From: Mesorhizobium terrae | GTDB lineage: Bacteria; Pseudomonadota; Alphaproteobacteria; Rhizobiales; Rhizobiaceae | NCBI RefSeq assembly: GCF_008727715.1 | Contig: NZ_CP044218.1 | Location: 3,489,501-3,553,500, forward strand | Direction: 5' to 3' | DNA: 64,000 nucleotides | Part shown: piece after piece, positions 43,901 through 53,187 of the stretch | Numbering within the stretch: position 1 is the first letter of the stretch | Layout: each line of letters starts with the position of its first letter | Program-made: the position numbers and the translations under genes | The notes under the pieces: generated by a model | The model's database searches: none | Told to the model about the DNA's origin: nothing | The model's input: only the letters and a program-made list of their open reading frames with translations

Positions 43901-46415
43901 CGAAATCGGGACGGATGCCGATCATGTCACCCTGCGGGCGGATGGCGAGATTGAGCGAGCGCTCGACGGCGCGGCCGCCGGTCTCGCGCATGCGCACCGT
44001 CACCTTGGCGTTGACCAGCTTGGTGGTGGATGGCAGCTGGGCGATGGTGACCGGGAAGGTCGCCTTGCCGTTGTCGCCGACCACCGGCAGGTCGGCCAGC
44101 GGCGTCGAGGAAGGCTGGGCGGCCTGCTCGTCGGCAAGGCCGAAGACAAAGTCCTTGAAGCGATCCCAGTCGCGTGTCACCGCCAGCGTGGTTTCGCCTT
44201 CCAGCGCCAGGCCGGCCGCCGGCGCGCCGTAGAGGAAGCGGCCGTCGACGGTGACATTGGCCGTCTCGCCCTGCGCGATCTCGGTCTTGTCGGCGGTGAG
44301 GTCGAATTCGATGCGGTCCGGTACGAAGTCTTCGACCAGGAACATCTGGCTCGCCACCGCCGGCTGCTTGGGATCGGTGTGGATCGACACCGTCCAGCTG
44401 CCGCGCATGGCGTTCGGCTCCAGCGACAGGTCGACGGAATGGCCGCCTGCCGAGGTGCCGTCGCTGACGATACGGCGCGCCTCGACGCCGTCGGGGCGCG
44501 TGAAGATGAAGGTCAGCGGCAGGTTGTCGACCGCCTTGGAGGTGTCGTCGCGGGCCAGCGCCTGCACATGCACGTCCTCGCCGACGCGGTAGATGCCGCG
44601 CTCGGTCCAGGCGTAGACGTCGAGCGCGCCCGTCGCGGCGCGGCCAGCGACGCCGCGATCCGACAGGTCGAAGCCGGCCTTGGCCATGTCGAGGAAGACG
44701 AAGTCCTGGTCGCCCTGCTTGGCCATCAGCACGGCCGGCACCATGCCGCCCTCGCCACGGGTGAGGCCAGGATTGAAGACGGCGCGGCCTTCGGCGTCTG
44801 TCGTCGCGGTGCCGAGGATTTCGTTGTTGCGGGCAAGAAGGGTGAGTTCGGCGCCCTGGATCGGCTTCGCGGTGCCGAGCGAGCGGGCAAAGACGTTCAG
44901 GCCGTCCTGTCCGGTGTAGGTGGAAAGGCCGATGTCGGAGACCACGAACCATTGCGTGGCACGCGAATTGTAGGTGTCGCTGTGGTCATCCACCGGTTGG
45001 GCGGTCAGGATATAGACGCCGGGCTTGCGCTGCGGCAGCGCCTCGTCGACCGGGAAGGAGGTGGTGACCTCTTTGTTGAGGTCGCCGGCGATCTCCATCC
45101 GGCCTTCCCAGATCGGCTGACCCATCTGGTCCCTGATGTTGGTCATGTCGTAGCCGTCGAGCTGGCGCAAGAACTGGTAGCCGGACAGAAGCTGGGCCAA
45201 GGACCGGTCGCCTATGCGGAAGAGCTTCATGTCGGCGGCGTTCATGTTGACGGTAACGACCGGAATGCCGCGGCGCACGCCGGCCGGCAGCACGAAGCTG
45301 TCGCCGGTGAAGCGGGCGGACGGCGCGCGGTCCTGTACGTAGATCGACAGTGCAACCGGGGCGGCTGTCACCTCGCCGATGGCCGAAGGCAGGCCGGCGC
45401 GGAAGGTGATGTTGTAATGCTGTCCGTGCTCCAGGCCCTCGACGCAGATCTGCTTGCCCTTGGCCTCGACGCCCTTGGGTGCGGCGCCGTCGATGGTGAC
45501 GAATTGCGCATAGTCGACGCCGGTCTTGACCAGCTCTTCCGAGAACTGCGCGCAGATGCGCGGCGCGGTGGTGTCGGCATCGACGCTGTGCTCGACGACG
45601 CGGAAACCCTTGCGGGCCTTCAGGTCCTGGTATTCGGAAAGCACCGCCGGTGAATTGACCAGCGCAAGGCTGGCCTCATAGGCCTGCAACGCCGGGCGGT
45701 AGAGTTCGCGCTTGTCGAGACCGGCGGCAAGCAGGGCCAGCACCTCGGCGCGGTTGGTCGTGGTGCGCGACAGCTGGTAGGCATTGAAGGTGGCCGAGGT
45801 CGCATTAGCCTGCAATGTCGACTGGTCGTTGCTGGATGCCGTCGTCAGCGTCGCCAGGGTCTCGTGGGCGAGCTTGGTCCACAGTGTGCCGTCGTCCGGC
45901 ATCATCGACAGTGCCGCTTCATATTTCTGCATTGCTGCGCGGTGGTCGCCGGTCAGGGCCGCCTGTTCAGCGGCCTGTTCCAGCGTCGTCAGCCCGTCGG
46001 TCGGCTTGGAATAGCCGGGGCCGACCAGGCGCTTGCGATACTGCAGCGCCTGGTCGGCCATCCAGGCCGGGAAATAGGTCAGTTCCTTGGGCGCGCCGAT
46101 GTCGGGTTCGCTGGCGACGTTAACCACCTTGCCGCCGACCGCGCCGGCAAAGGGCTTCAGCGTGTTGTAGTCGGATTTGAGGAAACACCACTTGGCCTTG
46201 GTGTTGTAGGTGAAGGCGCGGCAGGCATTGTCGCCGAGGCAGTCGGTCTTGCACTGATCCAGCGTGACATTCTGCTCCGAGCGGAGGTCGAAGCCGAAAT
46301 AATCGACATTGTCGGTGGTGACGATTCGCTTGGTCTCCGCCGCTTGCGCGAGGCCGTGGAAGACCGAGAGGAGCAGGAGAACAACCGGCAGTATCCTGAC
46401 CGCACGCAAAACCAT
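40935..46415 (-). CDS. yfhM: Bacterial alpha-2-macroglobulin with N-terminal PAN/Apple domain
   Basis: The 1826-residue protein is a periplasmic protease trap. A signal peptide covers about 1-25. Residues 28-97 form a PAN/Apple-like domain with cysteines in DQCKTDCLGDNACRAFTYN and WCFLKSDY. Macroglobulin repeats follow, and the thioester motif CAEQ (bases 42273-42284, Cys near 1378) shows it can trap proteases covalently. The C-terminal receptor-like domain ends in ARTATGMMEVKAP. GAGGAGG precedes the ATG. It is coupled with pbpC, which is thought to repair the wall where the trapped enzymes entered. Confidence 0.92.
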   Translation of the reverse strand: MVLRAVRILPVVLLLLSVFHGLAQAAETKRIVTTDNVDYFGFDLRSEQNVTLDQCKTDCLGDNACRAFTYNTKAKWCFLKSDYNTLKPFAGAVGGKVVNVASEPDIGAPKELTYFPAWMADQALQYRKRLVGPGYSKPTDGLTTLEQAAEQAALTGDHRAAMQKYEAALSMMPDDGTLWTKLAHETLATLTTASSNDQSTLQANATSATFNAYQLSRTTTNRAEVLALLAAGLDKRELYRPALQAYEASLALVNSPAVLSEYQDLKARKGFRVVEHSVDADTTAPRICAQFSEELVKTGVDYAQFVTIDGAAPKGVEAKGKQICVEGLEHGQHYNITFRAGLPSAIGEVTAAPVALSIYVQDRAPSARFTGDSFVLPAGVRRGIPVVTVNMNAADMKLFRIGDRSLAQLLSGYQFLRQLDGYDMTNIRDQMGQPIWEGRMEIAGDLNKEVTTSFPVDEALPQRKPGVYILTAQPVDDHSDTYNSRATQWFVVSDIGLSTYTGQDGLNVFARSLGTAKPIQGAELTLLARNNEILGTATTDAEGRAVFNPGLTRGEGGMVPAVLMAKQGDQDFVFLDMAKAGFDLSDRGVAGRAATGALDVYAWTERGIYRVGEDVHVQALARDDTSKAVDNLPLTFIFTRPDGVEARRIVSDGTSAGGHSVDLSLEPNAMRGSWTVSIHTDPKQPAVASQMFLVEDFVPDRIEFDLTADKTEIAQGETANVTVDGRFLYGAPAAGLALEGETTLAVTRDWDRFKDFVFGLADEQAAQPSSTPLADLPVVGDNGKATFPVTIAQLPSTTKLVNAKVTVRMRETGGRAVERSLNLAIRPQGDMIGIRPDFENDEVPQGGTAKFSLIAVDRDGKRKAMAGAQWSLVKVERNYQWYRNGSSWNYEPVTFTKSVANGAVDIATDGEASLSLPVDWGRYRLEVETSSADGPATSYEFDGGWYVSATSTETPDGLEIALDKDGYAAGDVAKLKVSPHYAGELLVTIGADRLMKTIDVSIPADGGTVDIPVPDNWGAGAYVTATLFRPGNAQESRMPARAIGVKWLKIDPGAKKLGVALTPPAKTEPRQSLSIPVAVTGMQPGSQAYVMVAAVDVGILNLTNYKAPDPENWFFGQRMMGLELRDLYGRLIDGSLGTTGKLRTGGDGNAMQSQGSPPTEKLVAFFSGIVKLDAEGKATIDFDLPQFNGTARVMAVAWTKEAVGHASTDVIVRDPIVVTAGLPRFMAPGDSATMRLDFANTDGPAGDYALSIQTTGDLTIGEEAVPAKLTLAQGKRQSLTVPLIAVSPSDATLTVKLAHEGGPEVEQTLFLPIRPSQLPVTSRMVVDLKSGGGALRVDKELLAASILQGASVSVGVSQSAALDVPSLLLSLDRYPYGCAEQTTSRAMPLLYMSEMSKGYGIPDDPGLHDRVQQAIYRVLSYQASAGSFGLWGPGSGDLWLDSYVSDFLTRAREAKYDVPAQAISQALSNLQNSIGYDQDVQDRGTDIAYALYVLARNKKASVGDLRYYVDTKLEAFSSPMAVAQLAASLALYGDAQRSDATFSTALRLAKSMNDYDWYRTDYGSALRDGAAMLALAAESKPAPAVLPELVKLVERERAKARWTSTQDNAWMLLAARALKEGNDTIKLEVNGQPHTGAYSADMTGETLLDTPLTVANDGKAPLQAVVTSVASPSQPLPASGDGYTIERTYYTLDGKEANVTEAKQNERYVVVLKVASQNDWPQRMLVTDLLPAGFEIDNPGLVSSAQLTGFPWLAQTNAAHLEFRNDRFVAAFDPSEDDGDRTKTMAYVVRAVTPGVYVHPAASVEDMYRPQYSARTATGMMEVKAP

Positions 46416-46770
46416 CGCATCCTCCTCTCACTTTCCAGCACAGCCGCGTTGCCAAGCGACAACGGTGCCCGATTTTTCCGGCTGTCGTGGCATGTTCCGC
46501 CTTAGCCGAGGCTTGTCAACACGCGCAAACGGCCATAACCGGCCCACGAAGGTCCATTGCAAACCGTGCCTTAGGGGCATTCAGTGTGCATTCATATGAA
46601 AAGCTTCACACAATTTTGCGACGGAACAAAAGGTGTGAACTCAAAGGTGCAAGCAATTCAGACATTTCATGGTTCGTGCCCTATAGGAATTTACGAGGAC
46701 TTCAGAAGTTCACTCCAATTTTAGCAATCAGGGAGCATGGGAGGGACACGGTTCGGGTCTTGGAGGACAG
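46416..46770. other. 355-base divergent promoter region of yfhM and tamA
   Basis: No gene is seen. The middle part (about 46590-46720) is richer in A and T than the surroundings and must contain promoters for both divergent operons. I see no clear operator. Confidence 0.5.
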
Positions 46771-48708
46771 GTGCGGCTGATGCCGACGAGGGAAAAGCGC
46801 GATTGGCAGGGCAGCGCGTGCAGGCGCAGCCTTTCGCGCGCCTTGCTCGCTGTCACGCTTGGCGCCGCCACGATGATAGCCGAAAGCCGTAGCGTTTCCG
46901 CCTTCGAACTCTTCGGCATCAAGCTGTGGGGGTCCGACGACAAGGCGGACACCGAGATTGCCGACCCGCTGCGTTATGCTGTGACCATTGACGTCAAGGA
47001 TGACGACGCGGATCTGAAGAAAAGGATCGAGGCGGTCTCCGGCCTGAAAGCCGACGAGGACCATCCTGTTTCCGGTTCTCTCGGCCTGATGACCAAGGCG
47101 CGCAGCGATCGCGAGCAGCTGGTGGCGGCGCTTTACGAGGACGCCCGCTACGAAGGCGTGGTCGACATCTCAATTGCCGGCCAGTCGATCGACGAATTGC
47201 CGCCGGATGCCGAATTCAAGGGCCAGCAACCGATACCGGTGACGATCACCGTCACCCCAGGCCAGAAGTTCACGCTGGGCGACATCCGTCTCAAGGGCGA
47301 TGCCGCGGGGCTCGCCAGCGCCGATTTCGGTCTGATCTCCGGCGGCGATGCCGGCTCGGGCGCGGTGCTGAAGGCTGAGGCGAGACTGGTCAAGGCGCTC
47401 AAGGACGAGGGCAGGCCGCTCGCCAAGGTCACCGATCGCGAGGTCGTCGCCGACCATGCCAACGGCCGGCTCGACGTGACGTTGACCGTCGAGGCCGGTC
47501 CGGTCGCGGGCTACGGCGAGACCACGGTGAAGGGCACCGAGACGGTGGATCGCGATTTCACCGAATACATGACCGGGCTGAAGCGCGGCGCGCGCTATTC
47601 GCCCAAGGAAATCGATACGGCGCGGGACCGGCTGCTCGGCCTCGAAGTCTTCAACAGCGTGACGCTGAAGGAAGCCGACAAGCTGGACGCCGACGGCAAC
47701 ATCCCCATCGGTGTTGAGGTGAGCGAGCGCAAGCCGCGCTATTTCGGCGTTGGCGGCACTTTGTCCAACACCGAAGGGCTGGGACTGGAAGGTTATTGGG
47801 GCCATCGCAACCTGTTCGGCAAGGCGGAGAAGCTGCGCATCGACGGCTCGATCAGCGGCATCGGCTCCAATGCTATTGGCCAGCTCAACTACAATGCCGG
47901 CATCATGTTCGAGAAACCGGGCGTGGTCGGTCCCGCTTCCAAGTTCTTTGCCAATCTGAAGACCGTCTACGAGCATCCGGACGCCTATGACCGCTTCTCG
48001 GTCAAGGGCGGCGCTGGGCTCTCCTACGAGATCGACAAGAGGCAGACCGTTTCGGCGGAACTGTCGCTCGACTATTCCAAGATCACCGACAGCTTCGGCA
48101 AGCACGACTACCTGATTGCCAGCGTGCCGCTGCAATATGTCTTTGACAACCGCGACAACAAGCTGAACCCGAAGAGCGGCTTCAGGGCACTGGCCTATGT
48201 CGAGCCGAGCTACGATCTCCTGAATGGCGCCACTTTCGTGAAGCTCAGGGGCGAGGGTTCGGCTTATCAGGCACTCGACACCGGCGGCCGGTTTGTGCTG
48301 GCCGGCCGCGTGGCGCTGGGCTCGATCGTCGGCGCATCTCTGGGAGACGTTCCCGCAGACCGCCGCTTCTATTCGGGCGGCGGCGGCTCGGTGCGCGGCT
48401 ACGCCTATCAAGGCATCGGCCCGAAGGACATCAACAACAAGCCGACCGGCGGGCTTTCCTACTTCGAGACCTCGGCCGAAATGCGCATCGGCATCACCGA
48501 CACGATCGGCATCGTTCCGTTCGTCGATGCCGGTACTGTGTCCACCAAGCAGTTCCCGGACTTCTCCGATGTGAAGGTCGGCGCCGGCGTCGGCCTGCGT
48601 TATGTGACGCCGTTCGGTCCGCTGCGCATCGACGGCGCCATTCCGCTCAACCGCGGTCCAGGCGATCCACGCTTCGGCATATATGCCGGCATCGGTCAGG
48701 CGTTCTGA
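46771..48708 (+). CDS. tamA: Translocation and assembly module outer-membrane protein TamA
   Basis: The 645-residue protein is a BamA/Omp85-family barrel. A basic N-terminus and signal peptide cover about 1-44. POTRA-type domains follow to about 320, including VTPGQKFTLGDIRLKG and SPKEIDTARDRLLGLEVFN. The C-terminal surface-antigen barrel holds the family motif with VRGYAYQGIGP and ends in an aromatic residue (IGQAF). The start is GTG 46771, four bases after GGAGG; ATG 46780 is possible. It works with TamB, encoded four bases later, to insert outer-membrane proteins or move lipids. Confidence 0.9.
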   Translation: MRLMPTREKRDWQGSACRRSLSRALLAVTLGAATMIAESRSVSAFELFGIKLWGSDDKADTEIADPLRYAVTIDVKDDDADLKKRIEAVSGLKADEDHPVSGSLGLMTKARSDREQLVAALYEDARYEGVVDISIAGQSIDELPPDAEFKGQQPIPVTITVTPGQKFTLGDIRLKGDAAGLASADFGLISGGDAGSGAVLKAEARLVKALKDEGRPLAKVTDREVVADHANGRLDVTLTVEAGPVAGYGETTVKGTETVDRDFTEYMTGLKRGARYSPKEIDTARDRLLGLEVFNSVTLKEADKLDADGNIPIGVEVSERKPRYFGVGGTLSNTEGLGLEGYWGHRNLFGKAEKLRIDGSISGIGSNAIGQLNYNAGIMFEKPGVVGPASKFFANLKTVYEHPDAYDRFSVKGGAGLSYEIDKRQTVSAELSLDYSKITDSFGKHDYLIASVPLQYVFDNRDNKLNPKSGFRALAYVEPSYDLLNGATFVKLRGEGSAYQALDTGGRFVLAGRVALGSIVGASLGDVPADRRFYSGGGGSVRGYAYQGIGPKDINNKPTGGLSYFETSAEMRIGITDTIGIVPFVDAGTVSTKQFPDFSDVKVGAGVGLRYVTPFGPLRIDGAIPLNRGPGDPRFGIYAGIGQAF

Positions 48709-48712
48709 CGAG

Positions 48713-51700
48713 ATGGCTGGCTTGCTCAGGCGCGCGGCGCGAATCTTCCTCTACCTGGTGGCGATCGTCGTCGCCGGTGCTATCGGCGCGCTCGTCGTTT
48801 TCACCACCACGGAACGCGGCCGCGACAATCTCGCCGGGCTGATCTCGTCGATGGCCTCCTCGCCGGATACCAAGGTGACGGTCGCCGGCATCGATGGCAT
48901 CTGGTCGGGCGCCCTGACGGTCGATCATGTCGTGCTCGAAGACAAGCAAGGGCCATGGCTGGTGCTGCGCAAGGTTGCGGTCGACTGGTCGCCGCTGGCG
49001 TTGCTGTCGAAGACTTTTAGCGCCGAGCGCGTCGCGGTCGAGCGCATCGAGGTGGCCCGCCCGCCGGTTGGTGGCGAGCAGAAGCGCGACAATGCCGGTG
49101 GCGTGAATCTGCCTGTGTCCCTCGACATCAAGGCGATCGATCTGCCTGATATCGCGCTCGGCCAGGCCCTGGCCGGCGTCGGCATCGCTGAGCTTGCCGC
49201 CAAGGGCTCGGTCAAGGCCGATGCCTCGCCACTCGCGGTGGCGGCCAAGCTCAATGTCGCCCGCAACGACGGCAAGCAAGGCACCGTCGACGCCAATGTC
49301 GATTTCGCGCCGGCCGCCGACAGGCTGGACCTCGACGTCAAGGCGTCGGAACCGTCGGGCGGCATCCTGGCCAATCTGCTGCAGCTGCCCGGCGCGCCGC
49401 CAGTGGAAATATCGATTGCCGGCAAGGGTGCGCTAGCCGACTGGAACGGCACCGGCACATTCAGCGTCGACGGCCAGGTAATCACCCAGCTTGTCGGCCG
49501 TCATCAGCTCACCGACAAGGGCAACCGCTTCGAGGCCAAGGGCGACGGCGATTTCGCCCGCTTCCTGCCGGAGCGGTTCAAGCCGCTTCTGGCCGGAAGC
49601 ACGACATTCGATCTCGCGGGCACCGCCACCAAGGTCGGCGGCGTCGAGGTCGAGCGTGCCAACATCGCCAGCGACGCGGTGCGCGGCGAGGCGAAGGGCA
49701 CCATCAACCCCCAAGGCACCACCGATTTCGGCTTGCAATTCAACTCGGTCGGCCCGGTGCTGCCGCTCGCGCTCGGCAGCAAGGAAAGCCCGATCGATCT
49801 CGACCTGAAATCGGCTTCGGTGCACGCCTTCGGCGAGGGCAGCAAGCCGATGCTGGACATCGGCGCGTCGCTCGCCAAGGTGACGACCACAGTCACCAAG
49901 TTCGAGAATATCGACCTGACCATCCATTCCGACAGCTTCGATATCGCAAACCGCGTCGGGCCGATCACTGGCGCCGTCACCGTCGACAAGATCGGCCTCG
50001 ACAACCCGACCATCGCGCCGCTGATCGCCGGCAAGATCAAGGCAGACGTCACCGGCAGTATCGAGAAAGAGACGATCAACGTCGACAAGGGGTCGATCCG
50101 CTCGGACACGCTCGCCGGCGATTTCAACGGCAAGATGGCGCTTGCCGACGGTTCGATCGAGTTGAACGTCAAGGCCGATGCCGCTTCGTCGGCACTGCCG
50201 GCTGCGGCACGCCCGGTGCTCGGCGAGCGCGCCGTACTGTCGGCTGCGATCAAGCGCAACGCCAAGGGCCTGGTCTCGGCCGATTCCATCAAGCTCGTCT
50301 CCGGCGCGGTTTCCGCTGACGGCAGCGCCAGCCTCCATGACGGCCAGATCGTTGCCGAGCTCAAGGGTGCGCTGGCCGACCTGTCCTTGCTGTCGAAGGA
50401 AGCCAAAGGCGCGATCGGCCTCTCGGTCACGGCCAAGGGTGTCATGGTCGCACCGGACGTTACGCTTTCGGTGAGCGGCGACAAGCTCGAGGTAGCCGGC
50501 CGCGAGATCCAGGGATTGAACCTCACGGCATCCGGCAGGGCCGACGCGGCCAATCCCGCCGCCGACATTTCGTTGTCCGGCACCGTTGCCGGTCAGCCGC
50601 TGCAGGGCAAGGCGGTGCTGAAGACCGCGAATGGCCAGCGCCGCATCGACGGCCTGTCGCTGGCGCTCGGCCAGAACGGGGTTTCCGGCGATCTCGTGCT
50701 GGACCAGGCCTTTCTGCCGGAAGGGTTGGTGAAGATCGATCTGCCGGATATCGGGCCGCTGGCGGCGCTGGCGCTGGAAAAGGCCGAAGGCAATGTGCGC
50801 GGCATGGTCCGCTTCAGCAAGCAGGACGGCGTGCCGCAACTGGCGCTGCAGGCCAAGGCAGGTCTCAAGCGCGGCGACCTGACGGCCAATAATGTCGCGA
50901 TCGACGCGCAGGTGGCGAATTACGCGGCGGCGCCCGTCGTGGCTGGCACGGTTCGTGCGGATGCCGTGACTTCCGGAACCATGACCGTGACCGGCATCGC
51001 CATCGACCTGAAGCGCGACGGCGAATGGACTGGCTTTTCCGGCGGCGCCACGGTCAAGGACATTCCGGCGAAGGCGGCGGGACGGGTCAAGGTCGCCGGC
51101 GGTACGACGACGCTCGAACTCGCTTCCGGCCAGGCTACGATCCGCGGCCTCAGGGCAGCGATCGCCGAGCCGTCCACCATCGCTGTCGCCAACGGCACCA
51201 CGACGATCCAGAAGCTGGTGGTGGGCGTCGAGGGCGGCCGCGCCACGGTCAGCGGCACTGCCGGCAACGCGCTGGACCTCAACGTCGCGCTGGCCAATTT
51301 GCCGATCGCCGCCGCCAATGCTTTCTCGCCGGGCCTCGGTGCCGCCGGTACCGTTTCGGGCACTGCGAAGGTGACTGGCCCCGCGTCGGCGCCGTCGGTG
51401 GCCTATGACATCAAGGCGAATGGCGTCGCGCTGGCGGCTATGCGGGATGCCGGCATCGACGCCCTCAACATCACATCGGGCGGCACCTTCGCAGCCAACA
51501 AGCTGAACTTCAACGCCGATATCGGTGGCGGGACGGGACTTGCGCTGAAGGCTGGCGGCTCTGTGACGACGGCAGGCGCACCCAACCTTTCGGTCGACGT
51601 CAATGGCAACGTGCCGTTCGAATTCCTGGCGCGCAAGCTGGCGGCGCAGGGCCTGTCGCTCACCGGCACCGCCAATGTCGCCGTGCAGGTGCGCGGACCG

Positions 51701-52891
51701 GCCAGCCAGCCGGTCATTTCCGGCACGGTGCGCTCGTCGGGCGCGCGCTTCCTCGACGCCGGTTCTGGCCTCGCGGTCAAGGACATTGCGCTCGATGTCG
51801 GCCTCGGCAACGGCGTCGCGACCATCAACCGACTGACTGGCACTTTGTCGACGCGCGGCACGCTGAGCGCCGGCGGTACGGTCGGCATCGACCCGGCCAA
51901 GGGGTTTCCGGCCGACCTGTCGATCAAGTTGGTTGACGGCCGCTACACCGACGGCCGTATCGTCACGGCCAATCTCGGCGGCGACCTGACCGTGAAGGGG
52001 CCGTTGGCGACGGCGCCGGCGATCGCCGGCACCATCAATCTGGGCAAGGTCGTCGTCACCGTGCCGGAGCGGCTGCCGACATCGCTGTCGACCCTCAACG
52101 TCAAGCGCAAGGACGCACCGGCGGCGGTGCGCGCGCAGGACAAGGCGCTGCGCCCGGCCGGCGCCACCAGCAGCGGTGGTGGGGGCGGCGGGTTGACGCT
52201 CGACATCACCGTCAACGCGCCGAACCAGATCTTCGTGCAGGGCAGGGGCGTGGATGCCGAGCTCGGCGGCAATTTGCGCTTGGCGGGGCCGGCGTCGGCA
52301 CCGCAGGCGGTCGGTCAGTTCACGCTGCAGCGCGGGCGGCTCTCCATCCTTGGCAAGCGCCTGACTTTCACCGAAGGCACGCTGACCTTCTCGGGCTCGC
52401 TGGTGCCGTATCTGAACCTGGTCGCGGAATCGACAGCCACCGACGCGACGGTGACGATCACCGTGTCGGGCGAGGCGACCAATCCGAAATTCGCCTTCTC
52501 CTCGGTGCCGGCACTGCCGGAGGACGAGGTTCTTGCCCGCCTGATCTTCGGCCGCTCTATGTCCAACCTGTCGCCGCTGCAAATCGCCCAGCTCGCCGAG
52601 GCGGCAGCCCAGCTCAGCGGCGTTGGCGGCTCGACCTCGCTGCTGGAAAAACTGCGCAGCAAGCTCGGCGTCGACGATCTCGACGTGACCACCGACGATC
52701 AGGGCGGAACGGCGGTATCGGCCGGCAAGTATCTCAATGACCGCACCTATCTCAACATCCAGAAGGGCGAGAAGCCGGGCTCGGGCAAGGCGCGCATCGA
52801 CTTCAATGTCGGCAAGGGCGTCAAGCTGCGTGGCGAAGCGTCGGACGCCGGCGAAGCCAAGGGCGGCATCTTCTACGAGCGCGAGTACTGA
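48713..52891 (+). CDS. tamB: Translocation and assembly module inner-membrane protein TamB
   Basis: The 1392-residue protein has one N-terminal membrane segment (about 11-32) and a long periplasmic region of repeated beta strands expected to form a lipid-carrying beta-taco. The C-terminal DUF490 domain (about the last 330 residues) contains ITVNAPNQIFVQGRGVDAELGG and VPALPEDEVLARLIFGRS. ATG 48713 was chosen because it is four bases after the tamA stop and leads straight into the anchor. The family is an AsmA-like bridge-type lipid transport group. A Gly-rich stretch (SSGGGGGG) lies before the last domain. Confidence 0.93.
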   Translation: MAGLLRRAARIFLYLVAIVVAGAIGALVVFTTTERGRDNLAGLISSMASSPDTKVTVAGIDGIWSGALTVDHVVLEDKQGPWLVLRKVAVDWSPLALLSKTFSAERVAVERIEVARPPVGGEQKRDNAGGVNLPVSLDIKAIDLPDIALGQALAGVGIAELAAKGSVKADASPLAVAAKLNVARNDGKQGTVDANVDFAPAADRLDLDVKASEPSGGILANLLQLPGAPPVEISIAGKGALADWNGTGTFSVDGQVITQLVGRHQLTDKGNRFEAKGDGDFARFLPERFKPLLAGSTTFDLAGTATKVGGVEVERANIASDAVRGEAKGTINPQGTTDFGLQFNSVGPVLPLALGSKESPIDLDLKSASVHAFGEGSKPMLDIGASLAKVTTTVTKFENIDLTIHSDSFDIANRVGPITGAVTVDKIGLDNPTIAPLIAGKIKADVTGSIEKETINVDKGSIRSDTLAGDFNGKMALADGSIELNVKADAASSALPAAARPVLGERAVLSAAIKRNAKGLVSADSIKLVSGAVSADGSASLHDGQIVAELKGALADLSLLSKEAKGAIGLSVTAKGVMVAPDVTLSVSGDKLEVAGREIQGLNLTASGRADAANPAADISLSGTVAGQPLQGKAVLKTANGQRRIDGLSLALGQNGVSGDLVLDQAFLPEGLVKIDLPDIGPLAALALEKAEGNVRGMVRFSKQDGVPQLALQAKAGLKRGDLTANNVAIDAQVANYAAAPVVAGTVRADAVTSGTMTVTGIAIDLKRDGEWTGFSGGATVKDIPAKAAGRVKVAGGTTTLELASGQATIRGLRAAIAEPSTIAVANGTTTIQKLVVGVEGGRATVSGTAGNALDLNVALANLPIAAANAFSPGLGAAGTVSGTAKVTGPASAPSVAYDIKANGVALAAMRDAGIDALNITSGGTFAANKLNFNADIGGGTGLALKAGGSVTTAGAPNLSVDVNGNVPFEFLARKLAAQGLSLTGTANVAVQVRGPASQPVISGTVRSSGARFLDAGSGLAVKDIALDVGLGNGVATINRLTGTLSTRGTLSAGGTVGIDPAKGFPADLSIKLVDGRYTDGRIVTANLGGDLTVKGPLATAPAIAGTINLGKVVVTVPERLPTSLSTLNVKRKDAPAAVRAQDKALRPAGATSSGGGGGGLTLDITVNAPNQIFVQGRGVDAELGGNLRLAGPASAPQAVGQFTLQRGRLSILGKRLTFTEGTLTFSGSLVPYLNLVAESTATDATVTITVSGEATNPKFAFSSVPALPEDEVLARLIFGRSMSNLSPLQIAQLAEAAAQLSGVGGSTSLLEKLRSKLGVDDLDVTTDDQGGTAVSAGKYLNDRTYLNIQKGEKPGSGKARIDFNVGKGVKLRGEASDAGEAKGGIFYEREY

Positions 52892-53187
52892 GGCAGCCAA
52901 TCGCACGCCTGCCGGTAGAGTGTATTGGACCGACGGCGTCGCGCAACTGGTGCTTTCAGAAAAAGGTGTGTTGCCGCAAGTCTAGCTTGCGCGCGGTTTG
53001 GACAAAACCGCCGTGGTCATTTTGTTGCCATCGATAGCAAATTTCCGTCAAGATTGTCGCATTCACGCGAACTGCTCCCTTTTCAAAGTTGCACTCTCCT
53101 TTTTGAGTTCCAAAGTCGAACGATCTTTGACATCGTCGGTCGAGTGCGGAATGTTAAAAGGCAAAAAGCCAACAATGGGAGTTAGTC
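52892..53187. other. 296-base promoter region before the second Dpp-like operon
   Basis: No gene is seen between the tamB stop and the binding-protein ATG. GGGAG lies before that ATG. I see no palindromic operator. Confidence 0.4.

Noticed and set aside
43776..45653. Long plus-strand open frame inside yfhM
   Set aside because: It lies wholly opposite the alpha-2-macroglobulin gene and has composition typical of a shadow frame.
49433..52906. Very long open frame on the minus strand opposite tamB
   Set aside because: It covers almost the whole of tamB, is Arg/Asp/His-rich without any family motif and arises from high G+C codon bias in the real gene.
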